Positions 57,984-64,000 of a stretch of DNA of 64,000 nucleotides are shown piece by piece. The DNA comes from Streptomyces natalensis ATCC 27448 (GTDB lineage Bacteria > Actinomycetota > Actinomycetes > Streptomycetales > Streptomycetaceae). The translations under genes were made by a program, and so were the position numbers. The stretch is taken from positions 186,001 through 250,000 of the forward strand of contig NZ_JRKI01000062.1 of assembly GCF_000935125.1 (NCBI RefSeq). The letters run 5' to 3'. The notes under the pieces are model-generated. The model was not told the DNA's origin. It was given only the letters and a program-made list of their open reading frames with translations, and did not search any database. How positions within the stretch are numbered: position 1 is the stretch's first letter; each line of letters starts with the position of its first letter.

Positions 57984-58481
57984 GTGGTGACCACCGACTG
58001 GCAGAGCGACCTCCGCAGGCGCGGGTACCGCCTGACCCCACAGCGCCAGCTCGTCCTGGAGGCCGTGGACAGGCTGGAGCACGCCACGCCCGACGACCTC
58101 CTCACCGAGGTGCGCAAGACGGCGGGCAGCGTGAACATCTCCACCGTCTACCGGACCCTGGAGCTGCTGGAGGAGCTCGGCCTGGTCAGCCACGCCCACC
58201 TGGGCCATGGCGCGCCGACGTACCACCTGGCCGACCGGCATCACCACATCCATCTGGTGTGCCGCGACTGCACCGAGGTCATCGAGGCGGATGTGTCGGT
58301 CGCCGATCCGCTCACGTCCCAACTGCGCAGCCAGTTCGGCTTCGATACGGATATGAAGCACTTCGCGATCTTCGGGCGTTGTGCGTCCTGCACCGAGAAG
58401 GCGGCGCACGAGGCCGCTGGTGAGGCCACCGGTGGGACCACCGGTGGGACCACTCGTGAGGCCCCTCGGAAGGACGCCTGA
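57984..58481 (+). CDS. nur: Nickel-responsive Fur-family repressor Nur
   Basis: A 165-aa regulator. The winged helix has LRRRGYRLTPQRQLVLEAVDRLEHATPDDLL and NISTVYRTLELLEELGLVSHAHLG. Metal residues are in TYHLADRHHHIHLVCRDC and the C-terminal CASC zinc pair. The sequence closely matches my memory of S. coelicolor Nur, which represses nickel uptake and, with Ni, switches sodF off in favour of sodN. The C-terminal tail has TGGTTGGTT repeats. GTG 57987 is an equally possible start. Its place next to a corrinoid/cobalt-type transporter is notable. Confidence 0.88.
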   Translation: MVTTDWQSDLRRRGYRLTPQRQLVLEAVDRLEHATPDDLLTEVRKTAGSVNISTVYRTLELLEELGLVSHAHLGHGAPTYHLADRHHHIHLVCRDCTEVIEADVSVADPLTSQLRSQFGFDTDMKHFAIFGRCASCTEKAAHEAAGEATGGTTGGTTREAPRKDA

Positions 58482-58502
58482 GCGCGCCGTAGGCTGGCTG
58501 CC

Positions 58503-59468
58503 ATGAAGAGCCCACTGCTGTCGCTGCCCGGTGCCGTTCCCGCCGAGGCCCCCGACGAAGGCGTCGCCGCGCATTACGGCGATCTCTTCCGGGAGCAACG
58601 CGCCCTCGCCGACGGCTCCGGCTTCGTGGATCTTTCGCACCGCGGCGTGCTCGCCGTCAGCGGGCCCGAGCGGCTGAGCTGGCTGCATCTGCTGATCACC
58701 CAGCACGTCAGCGAGCTGCCGCCCGGCCAGGCCACCGAGGCCCTGATCCTGTCCGCCCACGGCCATATCGAGCATGCTCTCTATCTGGTCGACGACGGCG
58801 AGACCACCTGGATCCACACCGAGCCCGGCAACCAGGGGGCGCTGCTCGCCTACCTGGAGAGCATGAAGTTCTTCTACCGGGTCGAGGTCGCCGACCGCAC
58901 CGCCGAGCTCGCCGTGGTCCATCTGCCGGCCGGTTCGATCGCCGAGGTGCCCGCGGACACCGTCGTACGGGAGACCCCGCAGGGCCGCGACCTCTTCCTG
59001 CCCCGCGCCGACCTGGAGTCCTTCGCGGCGGTCACCGGGCCGGCGGTCGGCATCCTGGCCCTGGAGGCGCTGCGCGTCGAGGCGCACCGGCCGCGGCTGG
59101 GCCTGGAGACCGACCACCGCACCATCCCGCACGAGCTGGGCTGGATCGGCACCGCCGTCCACCTCCAGAAGGGCTGCTACCGCGGCCAGGAGACCGTCGC
59201 CCGCGTCCACAACCTGGGCAAGCCGCCGCGCCGCCTGGTCTTCCTCCACCTGGACGGCAGCGAGGTGCACCTGCCCCCGCACGGCACGCCCGTCCGGCTG
59301 GCCGCCGACGGCGAGGAGGGCCGCCAGCTCGGCTTCGTCACCACCTCCGCCCGCCACCACGAACTCGGCCCCATCGCCCTGGCCCTGGTCAAGCGCAACG
59401 TGCCGGTGGACGCGGCCCTGCTGGCCGGGAACACGGCGGCGGCCCAGGAGGTCGTGGTCGAGCCGTAG
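58503..59468 (+). CDS. ygfZ: YgfZ/GcvT-domain folate-binding protein
   Basis: A 321-aa protein of the COG0354 family, supporting Fe-S enzyme repair with folate. N-terminal GcvT-like fold (GSGFVDLSHRGVLAVSGPERLSWLH) and the diagnostic KGCYRGQETVARVHNLG motif, with the conserved Cys near residue 226. The C-terminal barrel has RLVFLHLDGSE. It starts 21 bases after nur, so cotranscription is possible. Confidence 0.93.
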   Translation: MKSPLLSLPGAVPAEAPDEGVAAHYGDLFREQRALADGSGFVDLSHRGVLAVSGPERLSWLHLLITQHVSELPPGQATEALILSAHGHIEHALYLVDDGETTWIHTEPGNQGALLAYLESMKFFYRVEVADRTAELAVVHLPAGSIAEVPADTVVRETPQGRDLFLPRADLESFAAVTGPAVGILALEALRVEAHRPRLGLETDHRTIPHELGWIGTAVHLQKGCYRGQETVARVHNLGKPPRRLVFLHLDGSEVHLPPHGTPVRLAADGEEGRQLGFVTTSARHHELGPIALALVKRNVPVDAALLAGNTAAAQEVVVEP

Positions 59469-59510
59469 CCGGATCCTGGCCGGCGGCCCGGCCCTGACGG
59501 TCGGCCGTGG

Positions 59511-59562
59511 CGGTCGGCCCTGGCGGCCAGCCGTCGCGGTCGGCCCTGGCGGCCAGCCGTGG
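59511..59562. repeat. 26-bp tandem repeat at the dtd 3' end
   Basis: cggtcggccctggcggccag (first 20 of the 26-bp unit) begins at 59511 and again at 59537; the units differ by one base. A degenerate copy lies just upstream. The array fills the gap between the convergent ygfZ and dtd genes. Confidence 0.75.
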
Positions 59563-59565
59563 CGG

Positions 59566-59991
59566 CTAGACCTCCACCAGCACCGTGAACGGCCCGTCGT
59601 TCGTCAGCGACACCTTCATCTCGGCGCCGAAGCGGCCGGTCTCCACATGGGCGCCCAGGGCGCGGAGTTGGTCGACGACCTCGTCGACGAGGGGTTCGGC
59701 GACGGGGCCGGGGGCGGCGGCGTTCCAGGTGGGGCGGCGACCCTTGCGGGCGTCACCGTAGAGGGTGAACTGGCTGATCACCAGGAGCGGGGCGCCATTG
59801 TCCGAACATGACTTCTCGCCCTGAAGGATCCGCACGGACCACAGCTTGCGGGCGAGCTGGGCCGCCTTCTCGCGGGTGTCCTCGTGCGTGACCCCCACCA
59901 GCACGCACAGCCCTTCTCCGACGATCTCGCCGACCGTCTCGCCCGCCACCTCGACCCGGGCCCCGTCCACCCTCTGTACCACTGCTCGCAT
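59566..59991 (-). CDS. dtd: D-aminoacyl-tRNA deacylase
   Basis: A 141-aa enzyme hydrolysing D-aminoacyl-tRNAs (and Gly-tRNAAla) as a proofreader of chirality. The start MRAVVQRVDGARVEVAGETVG and the motifs LLVISQFTLYGDARKGRRPT and NAAAPGPVAEPLVDE (containing the Gly-cisPro element) are diagnostic. ATG 59991 gives the normal length; the longer frame to 60093 has no support. Confidence 0.95.
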   Translation of the reverse strand: MRAVVQRVDGARVEVAGETVGEIVGEGLCVLVGVTHEDTREKAAQLARKLWSVRILQGEKSCSDNGAPLLVISQFTLYGDARKGRRPTWNAAAPGPVAEPLVDEVVDQLRALGAHVETGRFGAEMKVSLTNDGPFTVLVEV

Positions 59992-60166
59992 ACGCGCCAT
60001 CATGCCCCGGGAGTCGCGGCGTTCGGACGCCCGTACCCCCGCAAGGGCCGTTCGGGTGCCCTCGCGCTGCACACGGACCGCCCAGAGTGGCACGATGCGT
60101 GCACGTGGTGCCTTTCACGGACAACATGCCCTGGATGCCGCACCGGACGAGGGGACGGAACGACCC

Positions 60167-60928
60167 ATGACCACTGCCGACTCCGGGCAGACACCCGGTC
60201 CCGTACCAGCCGCCCGTACGACTCCGGCCGGCCGGGCGGCACCGGCCGCGCCCGTGTCCCCGGCGGGCGCCCTGGGACCGGCGGCCCCCAAAGGGCCCGT
60301 CCCGACCCCGCCCCCCACCGCCCTGACGACCACGGCAACGGCTCACCTGGAGCCCGCGCCCGCCCGCACCGAGGATGGCTCCATGCCCCAGGCAGGCCAG
60401 ACGCAGCACTCCCGCCCGCCGCAGCAGCGCGACCGCTTCAGCCCCGTCGCCCCGCCCGATCTGCCCCGGCTGAGCCTGCCCGAGCTGCGGGTGGTGCGGC
60501 GCGACTCGCAGCAGGAGGAGGCCGATCTGAGCTATCTGCGGCGGCTGCTCCAGGGGCGGATCGACATCCTGCGGGCCGAGATGGCGCATCGGACCACCCC
60601 GCATTCCCCGCTGCTGGACCGCCTCCCGGAGATCCTCACGGACGTTCCGTCGCGCCATCGCTCCTCGGCCCGGCATGTGACGCTGGGCACCCCGCACAGC
60701 GAGGAGTACCGCCGGCTGGCCGAGGAGATGCTCGGCGAGGTCGAGCTGTCCGACCTGGGGGCGCGGACGGACGAGGAGCTGCACACCGCGATGGCGCGGC
60801 TGATCCGCTACGAGCAGCAGATCTCCCGGCGCCGCCAGTCACTCCAGCGGACGGCCGACGATTGCAGCGGGGAGATTGCCCGCAGGTACCGTGAAGGTGA
60901 AGCACAAGTCGACGACCTGCTGTCCTGA
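60167..60928 (+). CDS. rsiG: Anti-sigma factor RsiG (c-di-GMP-armed inhibitor of sigma-WhiG)
   Basis: A 253-aa protein. The last 150 residues form helical hairpins containing two exact copies of the c-di-GMP-binding motif E-x3-S-x2-R-x3-Q-x3-D: E118, S122, R125, Q129, D133 and E216, S220, R223, Q227, D231. In Streptomyces RsiG bound to two c-di-GMP molecules sequesters the sporulation sigma factor WhiG. The first 95 residues are Pro/Ala/Thr-rich; ATG at codon 73 (60383) is an alternative start. GAGGGGACGG precedes ATG 60167. No sigma gene is adjacent, as expected since whiG lies elsewhere. Confidence 0.9.
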   Translation: MTTADSGQTPGPVPAARTTPAGRAAPAAPVSPAGALGPAAPKGPVPTPPPTALTTTATAHLEPAPARTEDGSMPQAGQTQHSRPPQQRDRFSPVAPPDLPRLSLPELRVVRRDSQQEEADLSYLRRLLQGRIDILRAEMAHRTTPHSPLLDRLPEILTDVPSRHRSSARHVTLGTPHSEEYRRLAEEMLGEVELSDLGARTDEELHTAMARLIRYEQQISRRRQSLQRTADDCSGEIARRYREGEAQVDDLLS

Positions 60929-60981
60929 CCGGCCACAAGCCTGGGGCGCGGGTTCTCCTCAGCCCTCCGGAAGGCCGCCCG

Positions 60982-61998
60982 ATGACCTCGACCCGTCCGA
61001 TATCCGACGAGATGGACGAGATTTCCGAAGCGGCACCTTCGCAGTCGCCGGAGTCCCCCGTCTCCCCCGTCCTCGCCGAGGTCGTCCGCTCCGGTTTCGT
61101 CGAGGGCCGCCACCGCGGGTCCCTGGTCGTGCTGGGCGCCGACGGGAGCGTGGAGTGGTCGCTGGGCGATATCGCCGCCCCGGTCTTCCCCCGCTCGACG
61201 AACAAGCCCATGCAGGCTGCGGCCGTACTGCGGGCCGGTCTGGACCTCGCGGACGAACGGCTGGCGCTGAGCGCGGCCAGCCACTCCGGCGAGCCCTTCC
61301 ACCTCGACCTCGTGCGCACCATGCTCACCGAGCACGGCCTGACCCCCGAGCAGCTCCAGACGCCGCCCGACCTGCCGCTGGACCCGGCGGAGGCGGAGTC
61401 GTACCTGGCCGCGGGCAACGTCCGCGACCCGCTCGCCATGAACTGCTCCGGCAAGCACACCGCCATGCTGGCCGCCAGCGCCGCCAACGGCTGGCCGCTC
61501 GACTCGTACCTGGACCGGGACCATCCGCTCCAGCAGCTGGTGCTGGCGGGCGTGCGGGAGGCGAGCGGCGAGGACGTCGTGCACATCGGCACGGACGGCT
61601 GCGGCGCGCCCCTGATGTCGCTGTCGCTGACGGGGCTGGCCCGCGCCTTCCGCCATTTCGTCCTGGCCGCGCCCGGCACCCCCGAGCGCCGGGTCGCCGA
61701 CGCCATGCGGGCGCACCCCGAGTACGTCGCCGGCACCCGCCGCCCGGACACCTGGCTGATGCAGGCGCTGCCCGGCACGCTGTCCAAGATGGGCGCCGAG
61801 GCCGTGCAGGCCCTGGCCCTGCCCGACGGCCGGGCCCTCGCGTTCAAGATCGACGACGGGGCGAACCGCACCCTGGGCCCGATCCTGGCGCGCGTCCTGC
61901 GCCGGATGGGCGTCGAGGACCCCGTTCTGGAGCGGATCGAGGACGTGCCGCTGCTGGGCGGCGGGGCCCGCGTGGGCGAGATCCGCGCGGCGTTCTGA
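60982..61998 (+). CDS. Asparaginase II family protein (Rhizobium etli type)
   Basis: A 338-aa protein of the thermolabile-type L-asparaginase family: RSGFVEGRHRGSLVVLGADGSVEW, PRSTNKPMQAAA, LSAASHSGEPFH, MNCSGKHTAMLAA and GTDGCGAPLMSLSL. These contain the Ser-Lys and Cys/Lys clusters of the active site. It hydrolyses asparagine to aspartate and ammonia. It begins 53 bases after rsiG. Confidence 0.9.
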   Translation: MTSTRPISDEMDEISEAAPSQSPESPVSPVLAEVVRSGFVEGRHRGSLVVLGADGSVEWSLGDIAAPVFPRSTNKPMQAAAVLRAGLDLADERLALSAASHSGEPFHLDLVRTMLTEHGLTPEQLQTPPDLPLDPAEAESYLAAGNVRDPLAMNCSGKHTAMLAASAANGWPLDSYLDRDHPLQQLVLAGVREASGEDVVHIGTDGCGAPLMSLSLTGLARAFRHFVLAAPGTPERRVADAMRAHPEYVAGTRRPDTWLMQALPGTLSKMGAEAVQALALPDGRALAFKIDDGANRTLGPILARVLRRMGVEDPVLERIEDVPLLGGGARVGEIRAAF

Positions 61999-62109
61999 CG
62001 GCGGGGCGGGCGGCCCCGGCGTCCGCGTCCGCGGGAATGCCGGGGCCGCCCGCTCAGCGGCTCGCAAAATCCACACGACGTTCCGGGCCTGTGTGACTAG
62101 CGTGCCGTT

Positions 62110-63351
62110 ATGAGCTCAGAGATACGGACGATCGGTGACGACGACCTCCACGACTGGTCCGTGGCCGTGCTGGCAGGCTTCCTCATGGGACCGACGGTCA
62201 CCGAGGAGGACGTCGCATTCCGCAGGGGGAATTACGACCCCGAGCGGACCTTGGGCGCGTTCGACGGCGGCCGGTGCGTCGCCACCCTGCGCAGCTTCAC
62301 GCAGGAGCTGACGGTGGTGGGCGGCGCGCGGGTGACCGCGGACGCCGTCTCGACCGTGACGGTCTCCCCCACCCACCGCCGCCGCGGGCTACTGACCCGG
62401 ATGATGGCGAACGACCTGCGGGCCGCCAAGGACCGCGGCGACGCCGTCTCCACCTTGATCGCCGCGGAGTACCCGATCTACGGGCGCTACGGCTTCGGCC
62501 CGGCGACCCACACCGCCGGCTGGCTCATCGACACCGCCCGCACCGGGCTCGACCCGCGGCACGCCGTCCCGGAGGGCGGCGGCCGGATCGACTTCGCCAC
62601 CGGGGAGGAGGTCCGCGGGTTCGGCCCCGCCCTCCACGACCGCTTCCGCGCCCGGAAGCCGGGGGCGGTCTCCCGGGGCGAGCGGTGGTGGCTGCGGAAC
62701 ACCGGCGCGATACGCCTGTCCCACGACCCGAAGCTGGACCTGCACCACGCCGTCTACCGTTCCCCGTCGGGCGAGATCGAGGGCCTGGCCAGCTACACGT
62801 ACGACTCGACCTGGACGGCCGGGCGGCCGGACGCCACGGCGCAGGTCCAGCGGCTGATCGGCACCTCGCCCGCCGCCGAACGGGCCCTGTGGCAGTTCCT
62901 GTGCTCCATCGACTGGGTGCAGCGGGTCGACACCGGCCGCCGGGCCCCCGACGATCTGCTGCCGCACTTCCTGGGTGATCCGCGGGCGGCCGCCATCCAG
63001 GAGATCGCCGACTATCTGTGGCTGCGCCCGCTGGACGTCCCCCGTCTCCTGGAGGCCCGTACCTACCCGGTGGCCGGCAGCCTCGTCCTCCAGGTCGAGG
63101 ACCGTGCCGGACTGGCCGGCGGCCGCTTCCTCCTGGAGGCCGGCCCGGAGGGCGCCAGCTGCACGCCGACCACCCGGTCCGCCGGACTGACCCTGGACGT
63201 GGGCGAGTTGGGCGCGCTCTATCTGGGCGATGCGACCGCCACCCGGCTGGCCGCACTGGGCCGGATCGGCGAGGAGCGGCCGGGCGCGCTCACCACCGCC
63301 GACACGCTGCTGCACACGGCGCGCCGACCGTGGTGCCCGGACATGTTCTGA
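62110..63351 (+). CDS. Eis-type GNAT acetyltransferase with SCP2-like C-terminal domain
   Basis: A 413-aa protein of the Eis family: two fused GNAT folds and a sterol-carrier-like C-terminal domain. The acetyl-CoA site is VSTVTVSPTHRRRGLLTRMMANDLRAAKDRG; the general-acid Tyr is in YPIYGRYGFGPAT, and the chain ends in a Phe carboxylate (PWCPDMF), as required in Mycobacterium Eis. Eis enzymes acetylate amines such as aminoglycosides. Whether this one gives resistance is unknown. Confidence 0.9.
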   Translation: MSSEIRTIGDDDLHDWSVAVLAGFLMGPTVTEEDVAFRRGNYDPERTLGAFDGGRCVATLRSFTQELTVVGGARVTADAVSTVTVSPTHRRRGLLTRMMANDLRAAKDRGDAVSTLIAAEYPIYGRYGFGPATHTAGWLIDTARTGLDPRHAVPEGGGRIDFATGEEVRGFGPALHDRFRARKPGAVSRGERWWLRNTGAIRLSHDPKLDLHHAVYRSPSGEIEGLASYTYDSTWTAGRPDATAQVQRLIGTSPAAERALWQFLCSIDWVQRVDTGRRAPDDLLPHFLGDPRAAAIQEIADYLWLRPLDVPRLLEARTYPVAGSLVLQVEDRAGLAGGRFLLEAGPEGASCTPTTRSAGLTLDVGELGALYLGDATATRLAALGRIGEERPGALTTADTLLHTARRPWCPDMF

Positions 63352-63517
63352 CCTGGCGGTTGCGAGCGTTGCCTGCCGCGTCCTCGGCCCGGCGGCCGCG
63401 ACCGCTGCCGCGCGCCCACCGGCCTGCATAAGGTGGCGACGACAGACCATGTGCACCGGTGCGCCAGCGCACCTCGCGCACCGGGGCACCACCCATCACA
63501 GCAGGAGGCCGGCGACC

Positions 63518-63949
63518 ATGAGCGACGCGAATTCCGAGCCGCGGGGGCCCGAGGCGATCGAGCACGCGCACGACCCCGAGGTGCTCCAGCTCGCGGCCAA
63601 GGTGTTCGACCTGGCGCGGCACGGTGACACCGACACCGTCGCCGCCTACGTGGACGCGGGCGTACCCGCCAACCTGACCAATGACAAGGGCGACTCCCTG
63701 GTGATGCTCGCCGCCTACCACGGCCATGCGGACACCGTGGAGGCCCTGCTCCAGCGCGGTGGCGACGCCGACCGGGCCAACGACCGGGGGCAGACGCCGC
63801 TGGCCGGCGCGGTCTTCAAGGGCGCGGACGAGGTCATCAAGGTCCTGGTCGCGCACGGTGCGGATCCGGCGGCGGGGATGCCGTCGGCGATCGACACGGC
63901 GCGGATGTTCGAGAAGACCGAGCTGCTGAAGCTGTTCGGCGAGGAGTGA
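63518..63949 (+). CDS. Ankyrin repeat protein
   Basis: A 143-aa protein with about three ankyrin repeats: DTDTVAAYVDAGVPANLTNDKGDSLVMLAAYHGHADTVEALLQRG, DADRANDRGQTPLAGAVFKGADEVIKVLVAHGADPAAG and a capping repeat ending FEKTELLKLFGEE. AGGAGG at 63503-63508 precedes ATG 63518. It is a cytoplasmic protein-binding scaffold with unknown partner. Nothing further is seen in 63950-64000. Confidence 0.9.
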   Translation: MSDANSEPRGPEAIEHAHDPEVLQLAAKVFDLARHGDTDTVAAYVDAGVPANLTNDKGDSLVMLAAYHGHADTVEALLQRGGDADRANDRGQTPLAGAVFKGADEVIKVLVAHGADPAAGMPSAIDTARMFEKTELLKLFGEE

Positions 63950-64000
63950 CGGCGCTGCCGTTCGGGGCGGGCGGACGGAACTGCGGGGCGGCCGGGGAGC

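Overview
The window is about 72% G+C by eye, with strong third-position GC bias, long open antisense frames, GTG/TTG starts and AGGAGG-type ribosome sites. Together with mycothiol genes (mshA, mshD), GlnR, Nur, RsiG and a pSAM2-type element, this identifies a Streptomyces (or close relative) chromosome. No rRNA, tRNA or CRISPR was found.

Region 1 (1-7.0 kb) is the right part of an actinomycete integrative and conjugative element (AICE), all on the plus strand. In order it carries the C-terminal part of an FtsK/TraB translocase, small Spd-like membrane proteins, two accessory hypotheticals, a DnaB-N/DUF3987 protein in the place of a replication initiator, a small ORF full of TTTTTGCGG repeats, an excisionase and a tyrosine integrase. 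It stops at a strong hairpin next to gpmA.

Region 2 (7.0-20 kb) is core chromosome: gpmA, mshA with a YbjN partner, a methyltransferase, a MmyB-like regulator divergent from an aldo/keto reductase, an ICMT-like methyltransferase, a DUF2510/LURP-one protein, an FGE-fold protein, and a ppk-CHAD-NUDIX polyphosphate operon whose genes overlap.

Region 3 (20.4-29.4 kb) is accessory. The most unusual locus is at 20.4-23.9 kb: six tandem 11-bp operator-like repeats, a 53-aa peptide with three PAHR motifs and a good ribosome site, a GC-rich intercistronic hairpin, an ABC exporter and an overlapping AraC regulator. It is followed by a small secreted protein, acetyltransferases, and an XRE-regulated cluster of short conserved proteins ending in a methyltransferase.

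Region 4 (29.4-48.9 kb) is core again: mshD, a secreted 5'-nucleotidase behind PHO-box-like repeats, a WXG100-type operon, two DUF2993 proteins (the second at 50.5 kb), a two-component system with an HtrA-type protease, a LacI regulator, GlnR, a mosaic inverted-repeat intergenic region, and a heterodimeric ABC exporter.

Region 5 (49-64 kb) begins with a sulfur locus (MoaD/ThiS-like carrier, cysteine-rich leader peptide with attenuator, CysA-type rhodanese, DUF1416, DsrE-like). Next come a nitrobindin, a cobalamin riboswitch driving a BtuCDF-type transporter, the nickel regulator Nur, YgfZ, Dtd, the c-di-GMP-binding anti-sigma RsiG, asparaginase II, an Eis-type acetyltransferase and an ankyrin protein.

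Gene functions are assigned from motifs read in the translations and from remembered family knowledge; no database search was run.
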